Source: an uncultured Ruminococcus sp. (GTDB lineage Bacteria > Bacillota > Clostridia > Oscillospirales > Ruminococcaceae). From it: DNA of 41,368 bases. Under the pieces are notes generated by a model that made no database searches, was not told the origin of the DNA, and saw nothing but the letters and a program-made list of their open reading frames with translations. Location: NCBI RefSeq assembly GCF_937915125.1, contig NZ_CALDMP010000095.1:1-41368 (forward strand), given 5' to 3'. Each line of letters begins with the position of its first letter. The stretch's first letter is position 1. The position numbers and the translations under genes are program-made. This document shows, one piece after another, positions 1-8,790 of this stretch.

Positions 1-53
1 CTGACGAAAAATCTGACGGCGCATCTGACGTACAATCTTTGTGCGGTATTGCC
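1..53 (-). mobile_element. Partial copy of inverted-repeat (MITE-like) element, truncated by window edge
   Basis: The reverse complement of these 53 bases matches the left end of the complete element at 39692-39863 with two differences. It begins with the same terminal repeat, GGCAATACCGCACAAAGA. The element ends 44 bases upstream of the ilvD start, so whatever normally lies upstream of ilvD (promoter, possible leader control) is cut off. No coding capacity is visible. Confidence 0.8.
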
Positions 54-97
54 TAAAACAAAATAAATCTGAAATCCAACTATAAGAGGTAATCAAA

Positions 98-1765
98 ATG
101 GATCATAATTTTTACTGTGACGGCGTGGACAAAGCGCCGCAACGTTCCCTGTTCAACGCACTGGGAATGACCAAGGAAGAAATGGAACGTCCTCTGGTAG
201 GCATCGTTTCTTCCTATAACGAGATCGTACCGGGTCATATGAACATTGACAAGATCGTAGATGCGGTCAAAATGGGGGTCGCTATGGCTGGCGGTACGCC
301 GGTAGTATTCCCGGCAATCGCAGTTTGTGACGGCATTGCTATGGGTCACGTGGGCATGAAATATTCCCTGGTCACACGTGATCTCATTGCCGATTCCACA
401 GAGTGTATGGCACTGGCACACCACTTTGACGCACTGGTCATGATCCCCAACTGCGACAAGAATGTACCGGGTCTGCTCATGGCTGCGGCAAGAGTCAATG
501 TCCCCACTGTCTTTGTCAGCGGCGGCCCCATGCTTGCCGGTCATGTCAAGGGCAGCAAGACCAGTCTGTCCAGCATGTTTGAAGCTGTGGGCTCCTATGC
601 TGCCGGCAAGTTCACTCTGGAAGATGTTGAGGAATTCGAAAACAAGGCTTGCCCCACCTGCGGTTCCTGCTCCGGCATGTACACTGCAAACTCCATGAAC
701 TGTCTGACAGAAGTGCTGGGCATGGGTCTCAAGGGCAATGGCACCATTCCGGCAGTTTATTCCGAGAGAATCAAGCTGGCAAAGCAGGCTGGTATGGCTG
801 TTATGGAACTGTACCGCAAAAATATCCGCCCCAGAGATATCCTGACAGCTGAGGCATTTGAGAATGCTCTGACCGCAGATATGGCACTGGGCTGTTCTAC
901 CAACAGCATGCTGCACATTCCGGCAATTGCCAACGAATGCGGCATCAAGATCGATCTGGACATGGTCAATGAGATCAGCGCAAGAACTCCGAATATCTGC
1001 CATCTGGCTCCAGCAGGTCATGCTTATATGGAAGACCTCAACGAAGCCGGCGGCGTATATGCCGTTCTGAATGAACTGACCAAGAAAAACCTGATCCACA
1101 CAGATGTGATGACGGTTACCGGCAAAACGCTGGGCGAGAATATCCAGGGATGTCTCAACAAAAACCATGATATCATCCGTCCCATTGACCAGCCGTACAG
1201 CGAAACCGGCGGCATTGCTGTCCTCAAGGGCAATCTTGCTCCAAACAGATGCGTGGTCAAGAGAAGTGCCGTTGCACCGGAAATGCTGGTACACAGCGGC
1301 CCTGCAAAGGTATTCAACAGCGAGGAAGAGGCTATTGTCGCGATCAAGGGCGGCAAGATCGTCAAGGGCGATGTGGTTGTCATCCGCTATGAAGGTCCTG
1401 CCGGCGGCCCGGGTATGCGTGAAATGCTCTCCCCCACCTCGGCAATTGCCGGCATGGGTCTGGACAAGGATGTGGCACTGATCACAGACGGCCGCTTCTC
1501 CGGTGCAACACGTGGTGCAGCGATCGGTCACGTTTCCCCGGAAGCTGTCAACGGCGGTACCATTGCCTATGTCCAGGACGGCGATATTATCTCCATTGAC
1601 ATCCCGAATTACAGCATTACACTGGAAGTTTCCGATGCGGAACTGGCAGAGCGCAAAAAGACTACTAAGATCCAGACCAAGGAGAATCTCACTGGTTATC
1701 TGAAGCGGTATTCCAAGATGGTTTCGTCTGCGGATAAGGGTGCGATTATCAATCAGATGGATTAA
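98..1765 (+). CDS. ilvD: Dihydroxy-acid dehydratase IlvD
   Basis: Dehydrates 2,3-dihydroxy-isovalerate and 2,3-dihydroxy-3-methylvalerate to the 2-keto acids in valine and isoleucine synthesis; cytosolic iron-sulfur enzyme. At 555 residues it is full family length. Visible signatures are CDKNVPG (Cys119), ACPTCGSCSG (Cys185/188/191) and GRFSGATRG near the C terminus. Around residues 41-48 it reads NEIVPGH, like E. coli IlvD, where the [2Fe-2S] subgroup has a third cysteine (PCN). By inference it therefore belongs to the oxygen-labile [4Fe-4S] type, fitting an anaerobe. The start is ATG 98 behind AGAGGT. leuC begins 24 bases after the stop, so ilvD-leuC-leuD read as one operon. Upstream control is not visible because the window starts inside a repeat. 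Confidence 0.97.
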   Translation: MDHNFYCDGVDKAPQRSLFNALGMTKEEMERPLVGIVSSYNEIVPGHMNIDKIVDAVKMGVAMAGGTPVVFPAIAVCDGIAMGHVGMKYSLVTRDLIADSTECMALAHHFDALVMIPNCDKNVPGLLMAAARVNVPTVFVSGGPMLAGHVKGSKTSLSSMFEAVGSYAAGKFTLEDVEEFENKACPTCGSCSGMYTANSMNCLTEVLGMGLKGNGTIPAVYSERIKLAKQAGMAVMELYRKNIRPRDILTAEAFENALTADMALGCSTNSMLHIPAIANECGIKIDLDMVNEISARTPNICHLAPAGHAYMEDLNEAGGVYAVLNELTKKNLIHTDVMTVTGKTLGENIQGCLNKNHDIIRPIDQPYSETGGIAVLKGNLAPNRCVVKRSAVAPEMLVHSGPAKVFNSEEEAIVAIKGGKIVKGDVVVIRYEGPAGGPGMREMLSPTSAIAGMGLDKDVALITDGRFSGATRGAAIGHVSPEAVNGGTIAYVQDGDIISIDIPNYSITLEVSDAELAERKKTTKIQTKENLTGYLKRYSKMVSSADKGAIINQMD

Positions 1766-1789
1766 GATGAATAAGGAGGAATTTTACCC

Positions 1790-3052
1790 ATGGGTATGAC
1801 AATGACACAGAAGATCCTTGCGGCACATGCCGGACTGGATTGCGTCGAAGCCGGTCAATTGATCCTGGTGAATTTAGACCGGGTTCTGGGCAACGATATC
1901 ACTTCCCCAGTAGCCATCCGGGAATTCAACAAGCTGGGCACTGACAAAGTGTTCGACAAGGAAAAGGTGACCATGGTTATGGATCACTTTGCCCCCAACA
2001 AAGACATCAAAGCTGCGACACAGTGCAAAATGTGCCGTGATTTCTGCGGCGAACAGGAAATCACTCACTTCTACGATGTAGGACAGATGGGCATCGAGCA
2101 TGCCCTGCTTCCGGAAAAAGGATTGGTTGTCTCCGGTGATGTAGTGATCGGCGCTGACTCCCACACCTGTACATACGGCGCACTGGGCGCATTCTCTACC
2201 GGTGTCGGCTCCACCGATATGGCATGCGGCATGGCAATCGGCAAGGCATGGTTCAAGGTGCCGTCAGCAATCAAATTTGTTCTGAAAGGCGAGCTGAATC
2301 CGTACATCTCCGGCAAGGATGTCATCCTCCACATTATCGGCAAAATCGGCGTAGACGGTGCACTCTATCGTTCTATGGAATTCACAGGTCCGGGCGTGGC
2401 TTCGCTAACCATGAGCGACCGTCTCACAATGACCAACATGGCAATTGAAGCCGGTGCAAAGAATGGTATCTTTGAAGTAGACGAGCAGACACTTGCTTTC
2501 GTGGCAGAGCACAGCGACCGCAAGCCTGTTATCTACAAAGCAGACGAGGACGCAGTCTATGACGAGGTCATCGAAATCGACCTGTCTGAGATCAAGTCCA
2601 CCGTTGCATTCCCCCATCTGCCAGGCAACACACGTACCATTGATGAAGTGGGCGATGTGAAGATCGACCAGGTAGTCATCGGCTCCTGCACCAACGGTTT
2701 CTACAAGGATATCGAGGAAGCTGCTTCTATCATCCGGGGCAAGAAGGTGGCAAAAAATGTCCGTGCCATTATCATTCCGGCAACACAGGCAATCTACCTC
2801 AAGGCAATGGAAAATGGTCTGCTGAAAGATTTCATTGAGGCAGGCTGCGTCGTCTCCACACCTACCTGCGGTCCGTGCCTGGGCGGTCATATGGGCATTC
2901 TGGCTGCCGGAGAGCGTGCTGTTTCCACCACAAACCGGAACTTTGTGGGACGTATGGGACATCCGGAATCGGAAGTATATCTGGCTAGTCCTGCGGTAGC
3001 TGCAGCAAGTGCCATTGCCGGCAAGATCGTTTCCCCGAAGGAGGTACTGTAA
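1790..3052 (+). CDS. leuC: 3-isopropylmalate dehydratase large subunit
   Basis: With LeuD it isomerises 2-isopropylmalate to 3-isopropylmalate in leucine synthesis; aconitase superfamily, one [4Fe-4S] cluster. The 420-residue length matches the shorter clostridial/archaeal LeuC type rather than the ~470-residue enterobacterial form. Cluster-binding signatures are GSCTNG in the C-terminal half and TCGPCLGG about 60 residues later; GADSHTCTYGALG is the substrate and cluster loop. The start is ATG 1790, ten bases after AAGGAGG at 1773-1779; in-frame ATGs at 1796 and 1802 are alternatives. The 3' end carries the leuD ribosome binding site inside its coding sequence, so translation of the two subunits is probably coupled. 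Confidence 0.97.
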   Translation: MGMTMTQKILAAHAGLDCVEAGQLILVNLDRVLGNDITSPVAIREFNKLGTDKVFDKEKVTMVMDHFAPNKDIKAATQCKMCRDFCGEQEITHFYDVGQMGIEHALLPEKGLVVSGDVVIGADSHTCTYGALGAFSTGVGSTDMACGMAIGKAWFKVPSAIKFVLKGELNPYISGKDVILHIIGKIGVDGALYRSMEFTGPGVASLTMSDRLTMTNMAIEAGAKNGIFEVDEQTLAFVAEHSDRKPVIYKADEDAVYDEVIEIDLSEIKSTVAFPHLPGNTRTIDEVGDVKIDQVVIGSCTNGFYKDIEEAASIIRGKKVAKNVRAIIIPATQAIYLKAMENGLLKDFIEAGCVVSTPTCGPCLGGHMGILAAGERAVSTTNRNFVGRMGHPESEVYLASPAVAAASAIAGKIVSPKEVL

Positions 3053-3053
3053 C

Positions 3054-3548
3054 ATGCAATTGAACGGAACTGTTATCAAATACGGCGACAACGTGGACAC
3101 GGATGTTATTATCCCGGCACGTTATCTGAACACCATCGACAAGAAAGAGCTTGCCTCCCACTGCATGGAGGATCTGGATACCACATTCACCAGCCGTGTG
3201 AAGCCCGGCGATATCATGGTGGGCGGCGAGAATTTCGGCTGCGGTTCCTCCCGGGAACATGCACCCATTGCCATTAAGGAAAGCGGCATTGCACTGGTTA
3301 TCGCCAAAAGCTTTGCAAGAATTTTCTACCGCAACTCCATCAATATCGGGCTTGCCATTGTGGAGTGCCCGGAGGCTGTGGATGCCATCAACGAGGGCGA
3401 CACTGTGGAAGCTGATCTGGACAACGGCGTGATCCGTGACGTGACAAACGGAAAGGAATTCCACGTGGCACCCTTCCCGGCGTTTATTCAGACGATTATT
3501 GCAAATGGTGGACTGATTGAGTCTATCAAGAGTGGTGCGGTGAAGTAA
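3054..3548 (+). CDS. leuD: 3-isopropylmalate dehydratase small subunit
   Basis: Swivelling-domain partner of LeuC. The 164-residue protein has the family signatures YGDNVDTDVIIPARYL at the N terminus and GGENFGCGSSREHAP in the middle, the latter being the loop that contacts substrate. An open frame extends upstream to 3009, but ATG 3054 is chosen: it lies one base after the leuC stop and has AAGGAGG at 3038-3044. The tight leuC-leuD spacing fits stoichiometric production of the heterodimer. A strong terminator follows at 3594-3632, so leuB is expressed separately. Confidence 0.97.
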   Translation: MQLNGTVIKYGDNVDTDVIIPARYLNTIDKKELASHCMEDLDTTFTSRVKPGDIMVGGENFGCGSSREHAPIAIKESGIALVIAKSFARIFYRNSINIGLAIVECPEAVDAINEGDTVEADLDNGVIRDVTNGKEFHVAPFPAFIQTIIANGGLIESIKSGAVK

Positions 3549-3593
3549 AACAATAAAAGGAAAGCTGCTATTGGTATAAATTTAAAAAAAAGG

Positions 3594-3632
3594 AGCTGCT
3601 GCACCAACACTATCACGGTGCAGCAGCTCTTT
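3594..3632 (+). terminator. Rho-independent terminator after leuD
   Basis: A 12-bp perfect stem (AGCTGCTGCACC / GGTGCAGCAGCT) is followed by CTTTT and preceded by a run of A. It closes ilvD-leuCD and may also stop the minus-strand gene ending at 3658. Confidence 0.9.
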
Positions 3633-3657
3633 TGCTGTTATATTGCAAATTCAGAAT

Positions 3658-4014
3658 TTATTCCGGTTCTTTCCAATAGCCGCCCTTGTGGAAATTTTCG
3701 TTTCCAAGAGGCGTTGCGGTCAGACGAAACATGACACAGCCATCAGGACATACAATATTCTTGCTGTATTTTCCATCACCGCCGAGGTTTTCCAGATCGC
3801 CGCCGCTTCTGATCGCTTCCATAAGAGGATACAATAGCATCATTGTTTTACTGCAAATACCATATCCACTATCGTTTACAGGACAGCCATAAGTACAGTG
3901 GTACTTGTCCCCGATTTCTTCACCATTACGGCAGTAGCGCTCTGTATGGTCACCACGCAGAAAACCTACCACCTCAATTTCAAATTCATATTCTTCATCA
4001 TACCATTTTTTCAT
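3658..4014 (-). CDS. TIGR04076-like small protein
   Basis: A 118-residue soluble protein. Its layout resembles the uncharacterised TIGR04076 family: a short beta-rich N terminus (IEVVGF), a C-x-NG-x3-GDKY stretch, then GYGICSKTMMLLYPLMEAIRSGGDL and a C-terminal VCPDGCVMFRL. Family function is unknown; the conserved cysteines (CxYGC, GICS, CPDGC) could bind metal, but this is inference. The open frame extends to 4029, but ATG 4014 has GAGGAGG seven bases upstream and is preferred. It lies 21 bases downstream of the frameshifted gene 4036-4424 on the same strand, so the two were probably co-transcribed. The pair is inserted between leuD and leuB on the opposite strand. Confidence 0.7.
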   Translation of the reverse strand: MKKWYDEEYEFEIEVVGFLRGDHTERYCRNGEEIGDKYHCTYGCPVNDSGYGICSKTMMLLYPLMEAIRSGGDLENLGGDGKYSKNIVCPDGCVMFRLTATPLGNENFHKGGYWKEPE

Positions 4015-4035
4015 GGATATCCTCCTCATCCATTG

Positions 4036-4424
4036 TTATTTGCAATTGAATTCAAAGATGTGATCGTCGATACTTTTGGGTAAACCTCCGTAATTGGTCA
4101 TTCCATTCGTTTCACGAAAAGCGCTCTTAATTGCGACTTCAATCATTGAACATTTCTTCGTCAAAATTTCAGGCAGTTCAACATGGACTACTGGAGCATT
4201 TCCGTATAGAATATCAGGTTCAGGGATATAAAACTCAAATAAATGACCTTTGAAACACATATGAAAAAAACAGGAGTTTCTATTCCGTGCTTGCCGATAC
4301 AAACTATAAAAATGTCATTATTTCGATCAACACACCATTTTGATAAACCCTCAAAATAGGAATGTCCAGCAATCTTTTTATATAATTCTTTATCTTTTGG
4401 GGTAACTTCTTCAACAATAAACAT
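4036..4424 (-). pseudogene. Frameshifted small hypothetical gene
   Basis: Two overlapping frames look like one ~128-residue protein. The first part (from ATG 4424) begins MFIVEEVTPKDKELYKKIAG and reads sensibly to GIETPVFF. The second frame then continues FKGHLFEFYIPEPDILYG and ends DDHIFEFNCK at 4036. The frames join at a run of seven A on the plus strand (4264-4270). Adding one base there gives a continuous protein. It is either a recent frameshift, a phase-variable homopolymer or a sequencing error. The ribosome binding site (AGGTG) is weak. I recognise no family. It precedes the TIGR04076-like gene. Confidence 0.6.
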
Positions 4425-4560
4425 AACGCTTTCACCTATTTATTCCGATTTGTATCATGCTAATTATACCATACCACCCGAAATCTGTCAATTTCTCAGC
4501 AAATACCCCAACAACGAAAATCGGAGAATATTTTGTTTACCAGATTTTTTATCAAAAACC

Positions 4561-4589
4561 TTGTAATTCCCTTTGATTTGATGTATAAT
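4561..4589 (+). promoter_or_regulatory. leuB promoter
   Basis: TTGTAA, a 17-bp spacer and TATAAT (4584-4589), followed by about 57 bases of leader to the leuB start. The rest of the gap 4425-4652 shows no leader hairpin or T-box element. Confidence 0.8.
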
Positions 4590-4652
4590 AAAGAAGTATT
4601 TGCGGAACAAACGCTTTTTCTCCGCTAATCTGAACACAAAGGAGCAATTCTC

Positions 4653-5735
4653 ATGAATTTTAACATTGCATTACTCCGCGGCGATGGCATCGGCCCGGAG
4701 ATCGTAGACAGCGCAGTTGCTGTTCTCCAGAAGATCGGCGAAAAGTTCGGCCATACCTTCCACTGCACACCCTATCTCATCGGCGGCTGTGCCATTGATG
4801 CCACAGGTGTTCCCCTGCCCCAGGAAACCATTGACGGCTGTCTCGCAAGCGACAGCGTTCTGCTGGGCGCTGTGGGCGGTGCTGTTGGTCACAACAAGTG
4901 GGATTCCATGCCGCCCCACCTGCGTCCGGAAAAGGCGCTGCTGGGCATCCGGGAAGCATTGGGACTGTTTACCAACCTGCGCCCGGCAAAGCTGTATCCG
5001 GCTCTGAAAGGCGACTGCCCGCTTCGGGAAGATATCGTGGCAAAGGGCTTCGATATCATGATGGTGCGTGAACTGACCGGCGGTATTTATTTCGGCGAAC
5101 GCGGCAGACGGGAAGGCAAGTACGGCGAAGAAGCCTATGACACCGAGTGCTACAGCAGAATGGAGATCGAGCGCATTGCACGTGTTGCCTTTGAGACGGC
5201 ACAAAAGCGCAATCAGAATGTGATCAGCATCGACAAGGCAAATGTGCTGGAAAGCTCCCGCCTGTGGCGTGAAGTGGTTCACGAGGTTGCAAAGGAGTAT
5301 CCCGATGTTACCCTGACGGATATGCTAGTGGACAATGCGGCAATGCAGCTGGTAAAGAATCCGAGACAGTTCGACGTAGTAGTTACTTCTAACATGTTCG
5401 GCGACATCCTGTCCGACGAGGCATCGCAGATCACCGGCTCTATCGGTATGTTGCCGTCTGCTTCCCTGGGTTCCACCAAGCGTGGTATGTATGAGCCGAT
5501 CCACGGCTCTGCACCGGATATTGCCGGACAGAACAAGGCGAACCCCATTGCAACCATTCTCTCTGCGGCTATGATGCTGCGGTATTCCTTCGACCTCATG
5601 GACGAAGCACAGGCAATTGAAGACGCTGTAGACGCTTATCTGAACGCTGGCTACCGTACTGCTGATCTGGCTGGCGAGGGTGTCACACCCCTATCCTGCA
5701 CAGAATGTACTGAAAAGATCATCGAACTGTTGTAA
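4653..5735 (+). CDS. leuB: 3-isopropylmalate dehydrogenase
   Basis: NAD-dependent oxidative decarboxylation of 3-isopropylmalate, the third leucine-specific step. The 360-residue length is standard. The catalytic Lys is K195 (SIDKANVL) and the metal/substrate aspartates are D227 (VDNAAM), D251 and D255 (GDILSDEASQ). RELTGGIYFGERG is the substrate loop, and EPIHGSAPDIAGQ with a following NPIATILS forms the NAD-binding region. The start is ATG 4653 with AAAGGAG at 4638-4644, behind its own consensus promoter. Only 47 bases separate it from the downstream DUF815 ATPase, which probably shares the transcript. Confidence 0.97.
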   Translation: MNFNIALLRGDGIGPEIVDSAVAVLQKIGEKFGHTFHCTPYLIGGCAIDATGVPLPQETIDGCLASDSVLLGAVGGAVGHNKWDSMPPHLRPEKALLGIREALGLFTNLRPAKLYPALKGDCPLREDIVAKGFDIMMVRELTGGIYFGERGRREGKYGEEAYDTECYSRMEIERIARVAFETAQKRNQNVISIDKANVLESSRLWREVVHEVAKEYPDVTLTDMLVDNAAMQLVKNPRQFDVVVTSNMFGDILSDEASQITGSIGMLPSASLGSTKRGMYEPIHGSAPDIAGQNKANPIATILSAAMMLRYSFDLMDEAQAIEDAVDAYLNAGYRTADLAGEGVTPLSCTECTEKIIELL

Positions 5736-5782
5736 TAAAACGCCATACAGCCAATTTATAAATTACGAAAGAGATGACCCTT

Positions 5783-6970
5783 ATGACTCCAAGAGAAGAA
5801 ATCGGATATGGACTAGACGCCCTTGTGATCTTTCGCAGTCTTCAGCACGATCCGGTGATTCGTGCACTGATGCAGTTCTGTCACACAGATTCCGGCAATA
5901 CACCGGCGCAGATCCGATTTTACAGCGCCATGACTGCGGCACTGTACGAACAGCAGGACGACCTGACAAGCTATCTGGAACAGATCGTCCTGGAGCATGA
6001 AAATGTCTATGTACAGCGTGCCGGTGCCGGCGAACCTATTTCCCCCAATATGGAGGCTTGTCTCCACACGGAACTGAAACTGCTGGGCAGAATTGCCATG
6101 CTCTCCCCAGCACAGATGCAGGCGGAAATGCAGACCAACATTCCCCTGCCCAGCTGGCAGACGCACAAGACGGATCTGGATGCCATGTACTCCAAGCGTG
6201 TGGCGAATATCGAACGCCATGGCTATGGCATTTATGCACGTCATCATATGTTTACCGTGGGTGTAGGCGGCGATCTGATTCCGGTACAGTATCCCGATCC
6301 CATCTCCCTGGATAACATGGTGGGCTACGAACGGGAGCGCAGCATCGTGGTGGAAAATACAAAGGCGCTGCTGGATGGAAAATATGCCTCCAACGTACTC
6401 CTCTCCGGAGATGCCGGAACGGGAAAATCTGCCACAGTCAAGGCAATTGCCAATGCATTCAAGAATGATGGCCTGCGGCTGATTGAACTGAACAAGGATC
6501 AGCTGTGCTACATTCCCCAGATCATGGATCATCTGTGCAAAAATCCGCTGAAATTCATCCTGTTCATTGACGACTTGACATTCTCAGAGGACGACCCGAA
6601 CTTCGGCACGCTGAAAGCTACGCTGGAGGGCAGCATTGCTGCACGGATGAAAAACACGGTCATCTATGCCACCAGCAACCGCCGCCATCTGGTAAAGGAA
6701 ACCTTCGACGACGGCAGCGACAAACATTCCAATGATACTGTTCAGGAACGCATTTCCCTGTCGGAACGGTTCGGCATTACCATTACCTACAGCCGTCCCC
6801 AGAAAGATCTGTACCTGGAAATCGTCCACGCACTGGCACAGCAGGCAGGTCTCCATATGAGCCAGCAGGAACTGGATGCCCGGGCAGAACAGTTTGTACT
6901 ACAAAAAAGCGGCAGAAGTGCCCGTGCGGCAAGACAGCTGGTAGACCAGCTGCTGACACAGTACAAATGA
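5783..6970 (+). CDS. DUF815-family AAA+ ATPase
   Basis: A 395-residue soluble ATPase of the DUF815 family, whose cellular role is unsettled. The N-terminal ~190 residues are helical and family-specific. The AAA+ core has Walker A SGDAGTGKSATVKA, Walker B FILFIDDLTF and a C-terminal lid with SERFGITITY and SGRSARAARQLVDQLL. ATG 5774 sits directly against the GAAAGAG ribosome binding site, so ATG 5783 (nine-base spacing) is the better start. It lies between leuB and ilvA with short gaps and no terminator, suggesting a leuB-DUF815-ilvA transcript. A functional link to amino acid synthesis is not established. Confidence 0.85.
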   Translation: MTPREEIGYGLDALVIFRSLQHDPVIRALMQFCHTDSGNTPAQIRFYSAMTAALYEQQDDLTSYLEQIVLEHENVYVQRAGAGEPISPNMEACLHTELKLLGRIAMLSPAQMQAEMQTNIPLPSWQTHKTDLDAMYSKRVANIERHGYGIYARHHMFTVGVGGDLIPVQYPDPISLDNMVGYERERSIVVENTKALLDGKYASNVLLSGDAGTGKSATVKAIANAFKNDGLRLIELNKDQLCYIPQIMDHLCKNPLKFILFIDDLTFSEDDPNFGTLKATLEGSIAARMKNTVIYATSNRRHLVKETFDDGSDKHSNDTVQERISLSERFGITITYSRPQKDLYLEIVHALAQQAGLHMSQQELDARAEQFVLQKSGRSARAARQLVDQLLTQYK

Positions 6971-6998
6971 TATTGTAAAACGAAAGGAAGTCTTATCC

Positions 6999-8195
6999 AT
7001 GTTGACTCTGGATAAAATCTATCAGGCAAGCCATGTGCTGCGCAGTGTTATCCGCAAAACGGATCTGATCCAAGCGCCGAAGCTCTGCCCGGACAGTGAG
7101 CTTTATCTGAAAACTGAAAATTTACAGGTCACCGGTTCCTTTAAGGTACGCGGTGCTTATTACATGATGTCCCAGCTGACGCCGGAGGAAAAGGAACGTG
7201 GCGTTATTGCTTGTTCCGCCGGTAACCACGCCCAGGGTGTGGCACTGGCTGCTGCCAAGAACAATATGAAAGCACTCATCTGTCTGCCGGACGGTGCACC
7301 TATTTCCAAGGTAGAGGCTACGAAAAGCTACGGCGCAGAGGTTTGCATGGTCAAGGGCGTTTACGACGACGCCTTCAACAAGGCAGTGGAACTGCAAAAG
7401 GAGCACAACTATACCTTTGTGCACCCCTTTGACAACGAAAATGTCATTGCCGGTCAGGGCACCATTGGACTGGAGATCCTCGACCAGATGCCGGATATTG
7501 ACGCAGTTATCGTACCCATCGGCGGCGGCGGTCTGATCTCTGGCGTGGCATTTGCCATCAAGAATCTGAACCCCAATATCAAGGTATACGGTGTACAGGC
7601 AAGCGGTGCGCCCAGCATGTACAAGTCTATCCACGACGACAAGATCACCTGTCTGGACTCCGTTTCCACCATTGCAGACGGCATTGCCGTAAAGGAACCG
7701 GGACCTCATACCTTCGAGTATGTTAAGCAGTATGTGGACGAGATTGTCACAGTCACAGACGATGAGATTTCCGCTGCCATCCTGGCACTTATCGAAAAGC
7801 AGAAGCTCATTGCTGAGGGTGCCGGTGCGGCATCCGTAGCGGCGGCAATGTTCCACAAAGTACCGGTGGAAGGCAAAAAAGTGGTCTGCTTGGTCTCCGG
7901 TGGTAACATTGACGTGACCATTCTTTCCCGTGTCATTAAGCGCGGTCTGCTCATGTCCGGCAGAACTTGTATGCTGAACATTGAACTTCTGGACAAGCCG
8001 GGACAGCTCCGGGATGTTTCCCGGATCATCGCAGATATGGGCGGTAATGTTATCTCCATCCACCACGAACGTGCCAACGAGGGCAGCGATGTCAACGGCT
8101 GTTTCCTGCGTATTACCATGGAGACGAGAGATTATGCCCATATTCAGGAGATCCGCAGCGCACTGATGAAAGAGGGATTTCATCTCGTAGACTAA
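6999..8195 (+). CDS. ilvA: Threonine ammonia-lyase with C-terminal ACT domain
   Basis: PLP enzyme that deaminates threonine to 2-oxobutanoate, the entry to isoleucine synthesis. The catalytic domain has GSFKVRGAYY with the PLP lysine K49, CSAGNHAQGVALAA and the phosphate-binding GGGGLISG. Residues ~325-398 form a single ACT-like regulatory domain (NIELLDKPGQLRDVSRII). The 398-residue length is that of the shorter TdcB/IlvA1-type enzyme rather than the ~510-residue E. coli IlvA with a tandem regulatory region. Its place among ilv/leu genes favours a biosynthetic role. The ribosome binding site is AAAGGAAG, nine bases before ATG 6999. ridA follows 109 bases later, a chemically sensible partner. 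Confidence 0.95.
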   Translation: MLTLDKIYQASHVLRSVIRKTDLIQAPKLCPDSELYLKTENLQVTGSFKVRGAYYMMSQLTPEEKERGVIACSAGNHAQGVALAAAKNNMKALICLPDGAPISKVEATKSYGAEVCMVKGVYDDAFNKAVELQKEHNYTFVHPFDNENVIAGQGTIGLEILDQMPDIDAVIVPIGGGGLISGVAFAIKNLNPNIKVYGVQASGAPSMYKSIHDDKITCLDSVSTIADGIAVKEPGPHTFEYVKQYVDEIVTVTDDEISAAILALIEKQKLIAEGAGAASVAAAMFHKVPVEGKKVVCLVSGGNIDVTILSRVIKRGLLMSGRTCMLNIELLDKPGQLRDVSRIIADMGGNVISIHHERANEGSDVNGCFLRITMETRDYAHIQEIRSALMKEGFHLVD

Positions 8196-8216
8196 TCCTT
8201 AAAACATTAGCAGAAT

Positions 8217-8264
8217 CCCTCCACCATTGCTGTGCTATGGTTCCCCTCCCCTTTCAGGGGAGGC
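8217..8264 (+). repeat. Two-hairpin REP-like repeat between ilvA and ridA
   Basis: Same family as the copies at 32346-32590, 33011-33054 and 33081-33127. It has a first imperfect stem (ACCATTGC / GCTATGGT) and then the conserved second hairpin, CCTCCCC-TTTCA-GGGGAGG. It falls in the presumed ilvA-ridA transcript and could attenuate or stabilise it. Confidence 0.8.
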
Positions 8265-8304
8265 TTCTACCAATACTTTTATTCCACGAAAGGAAGTCTT
8301 TACT

Positions 8305-8682
8305 ATGGAAACCATTTACACCAAAAATGCACCGGATGCCATCGGTCCCTATTCTCAGGCTGTTAAGATCGGCAACATGCTCTACACCTCTGGTCAGATT
8401 GCCATTAACCCGGCAACTGGTACCGTAGAAGCCACTGACATCGTCGGTCAGTCCAAGCAGGTCATGGAAAATCTGAAAGCTGTTCTGAAAGCTGCCGGAA
8501 CAAGCTTTGACAAGGTCGTTAAGACTACCTGTTTTCTCAAGAATGTAGCACGGGATTTCGGTGCATTCAACGAAGTCTATGCAGAAGCTCTGGGTGATGC
8601 AAAGCCCGCAAGAAGCTGCGTTGGTGTGGCCGATCTGCCCAAGGGCGTTCTGGTTGAAGTTGAGGTTATTGCTGCACTGTAA
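8305..8682 (+). CDS. ridA: RidA enamine/imine deaminase
   Basis: A 125-residue RidA (YjgF/YER057c) protein, normally a homotrimer, that hydrolyses reactive enamines/imines such as 2-aminoacrylate and 2-aminocrotonate released by PLP dehydratases. Signatures: APDAIGPYSQAVK, TSGQIAINPATG, and the catalytic arginine R103 in ARSCVGV. The open frame starts at 8227, but ATG 8305 with AAAGGAAG upstream gives the exact family length, and the upstream part is repeat sequence. Direct adjacency to ilvA, which makes its substrate, supports the role. A strong terminator follows. Confidence 0.96.
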   Translation: METIYTKNAPDAIGPYSQAVKIGNMLYTSGQIAINPATGTVEATDIVGQSKQVMENLKAVLKAAGTSFDKVVKTTCFLKNVARDFGAFNEVYAEALGDAKPARSCVGVADLPKGVLVEVEVIAAL

Positions 8683-8712
8683 TTGCAAGTAAACCATTTG
8701 CTATATCATACA

Positions 8713-8755
8713 AATCCTCCCGGCTGCTGTTCGTACAGTTCCGGGAGGATTTTTT
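8713..8755 (+). terminator. Terminator after ridA
   Basis: The stem AATCCTCCCGG / CCGGGAGGATT is followed by a run of T. It closes the leuB-to-ridA transcription unit. Confidence 0.9.
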
Positions 8756-8790
8756 ATGAGGTCTGAACTGCTGTTAAAAAAACGCAAGAT

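Noticed and set aside
1..97. Leader attenuator or T-box for ilvD
   Set aside because: Only 44 bases lie between the repeat and the start codon; nothing of a T-box is visible.
80..1531. 483-codon open frame opposite ilvD
   Set aside because: Shadow of a conserved gene in a GC-biased codon pattern; no ribosome binding site and a Cys/His-rich nonsense composition.
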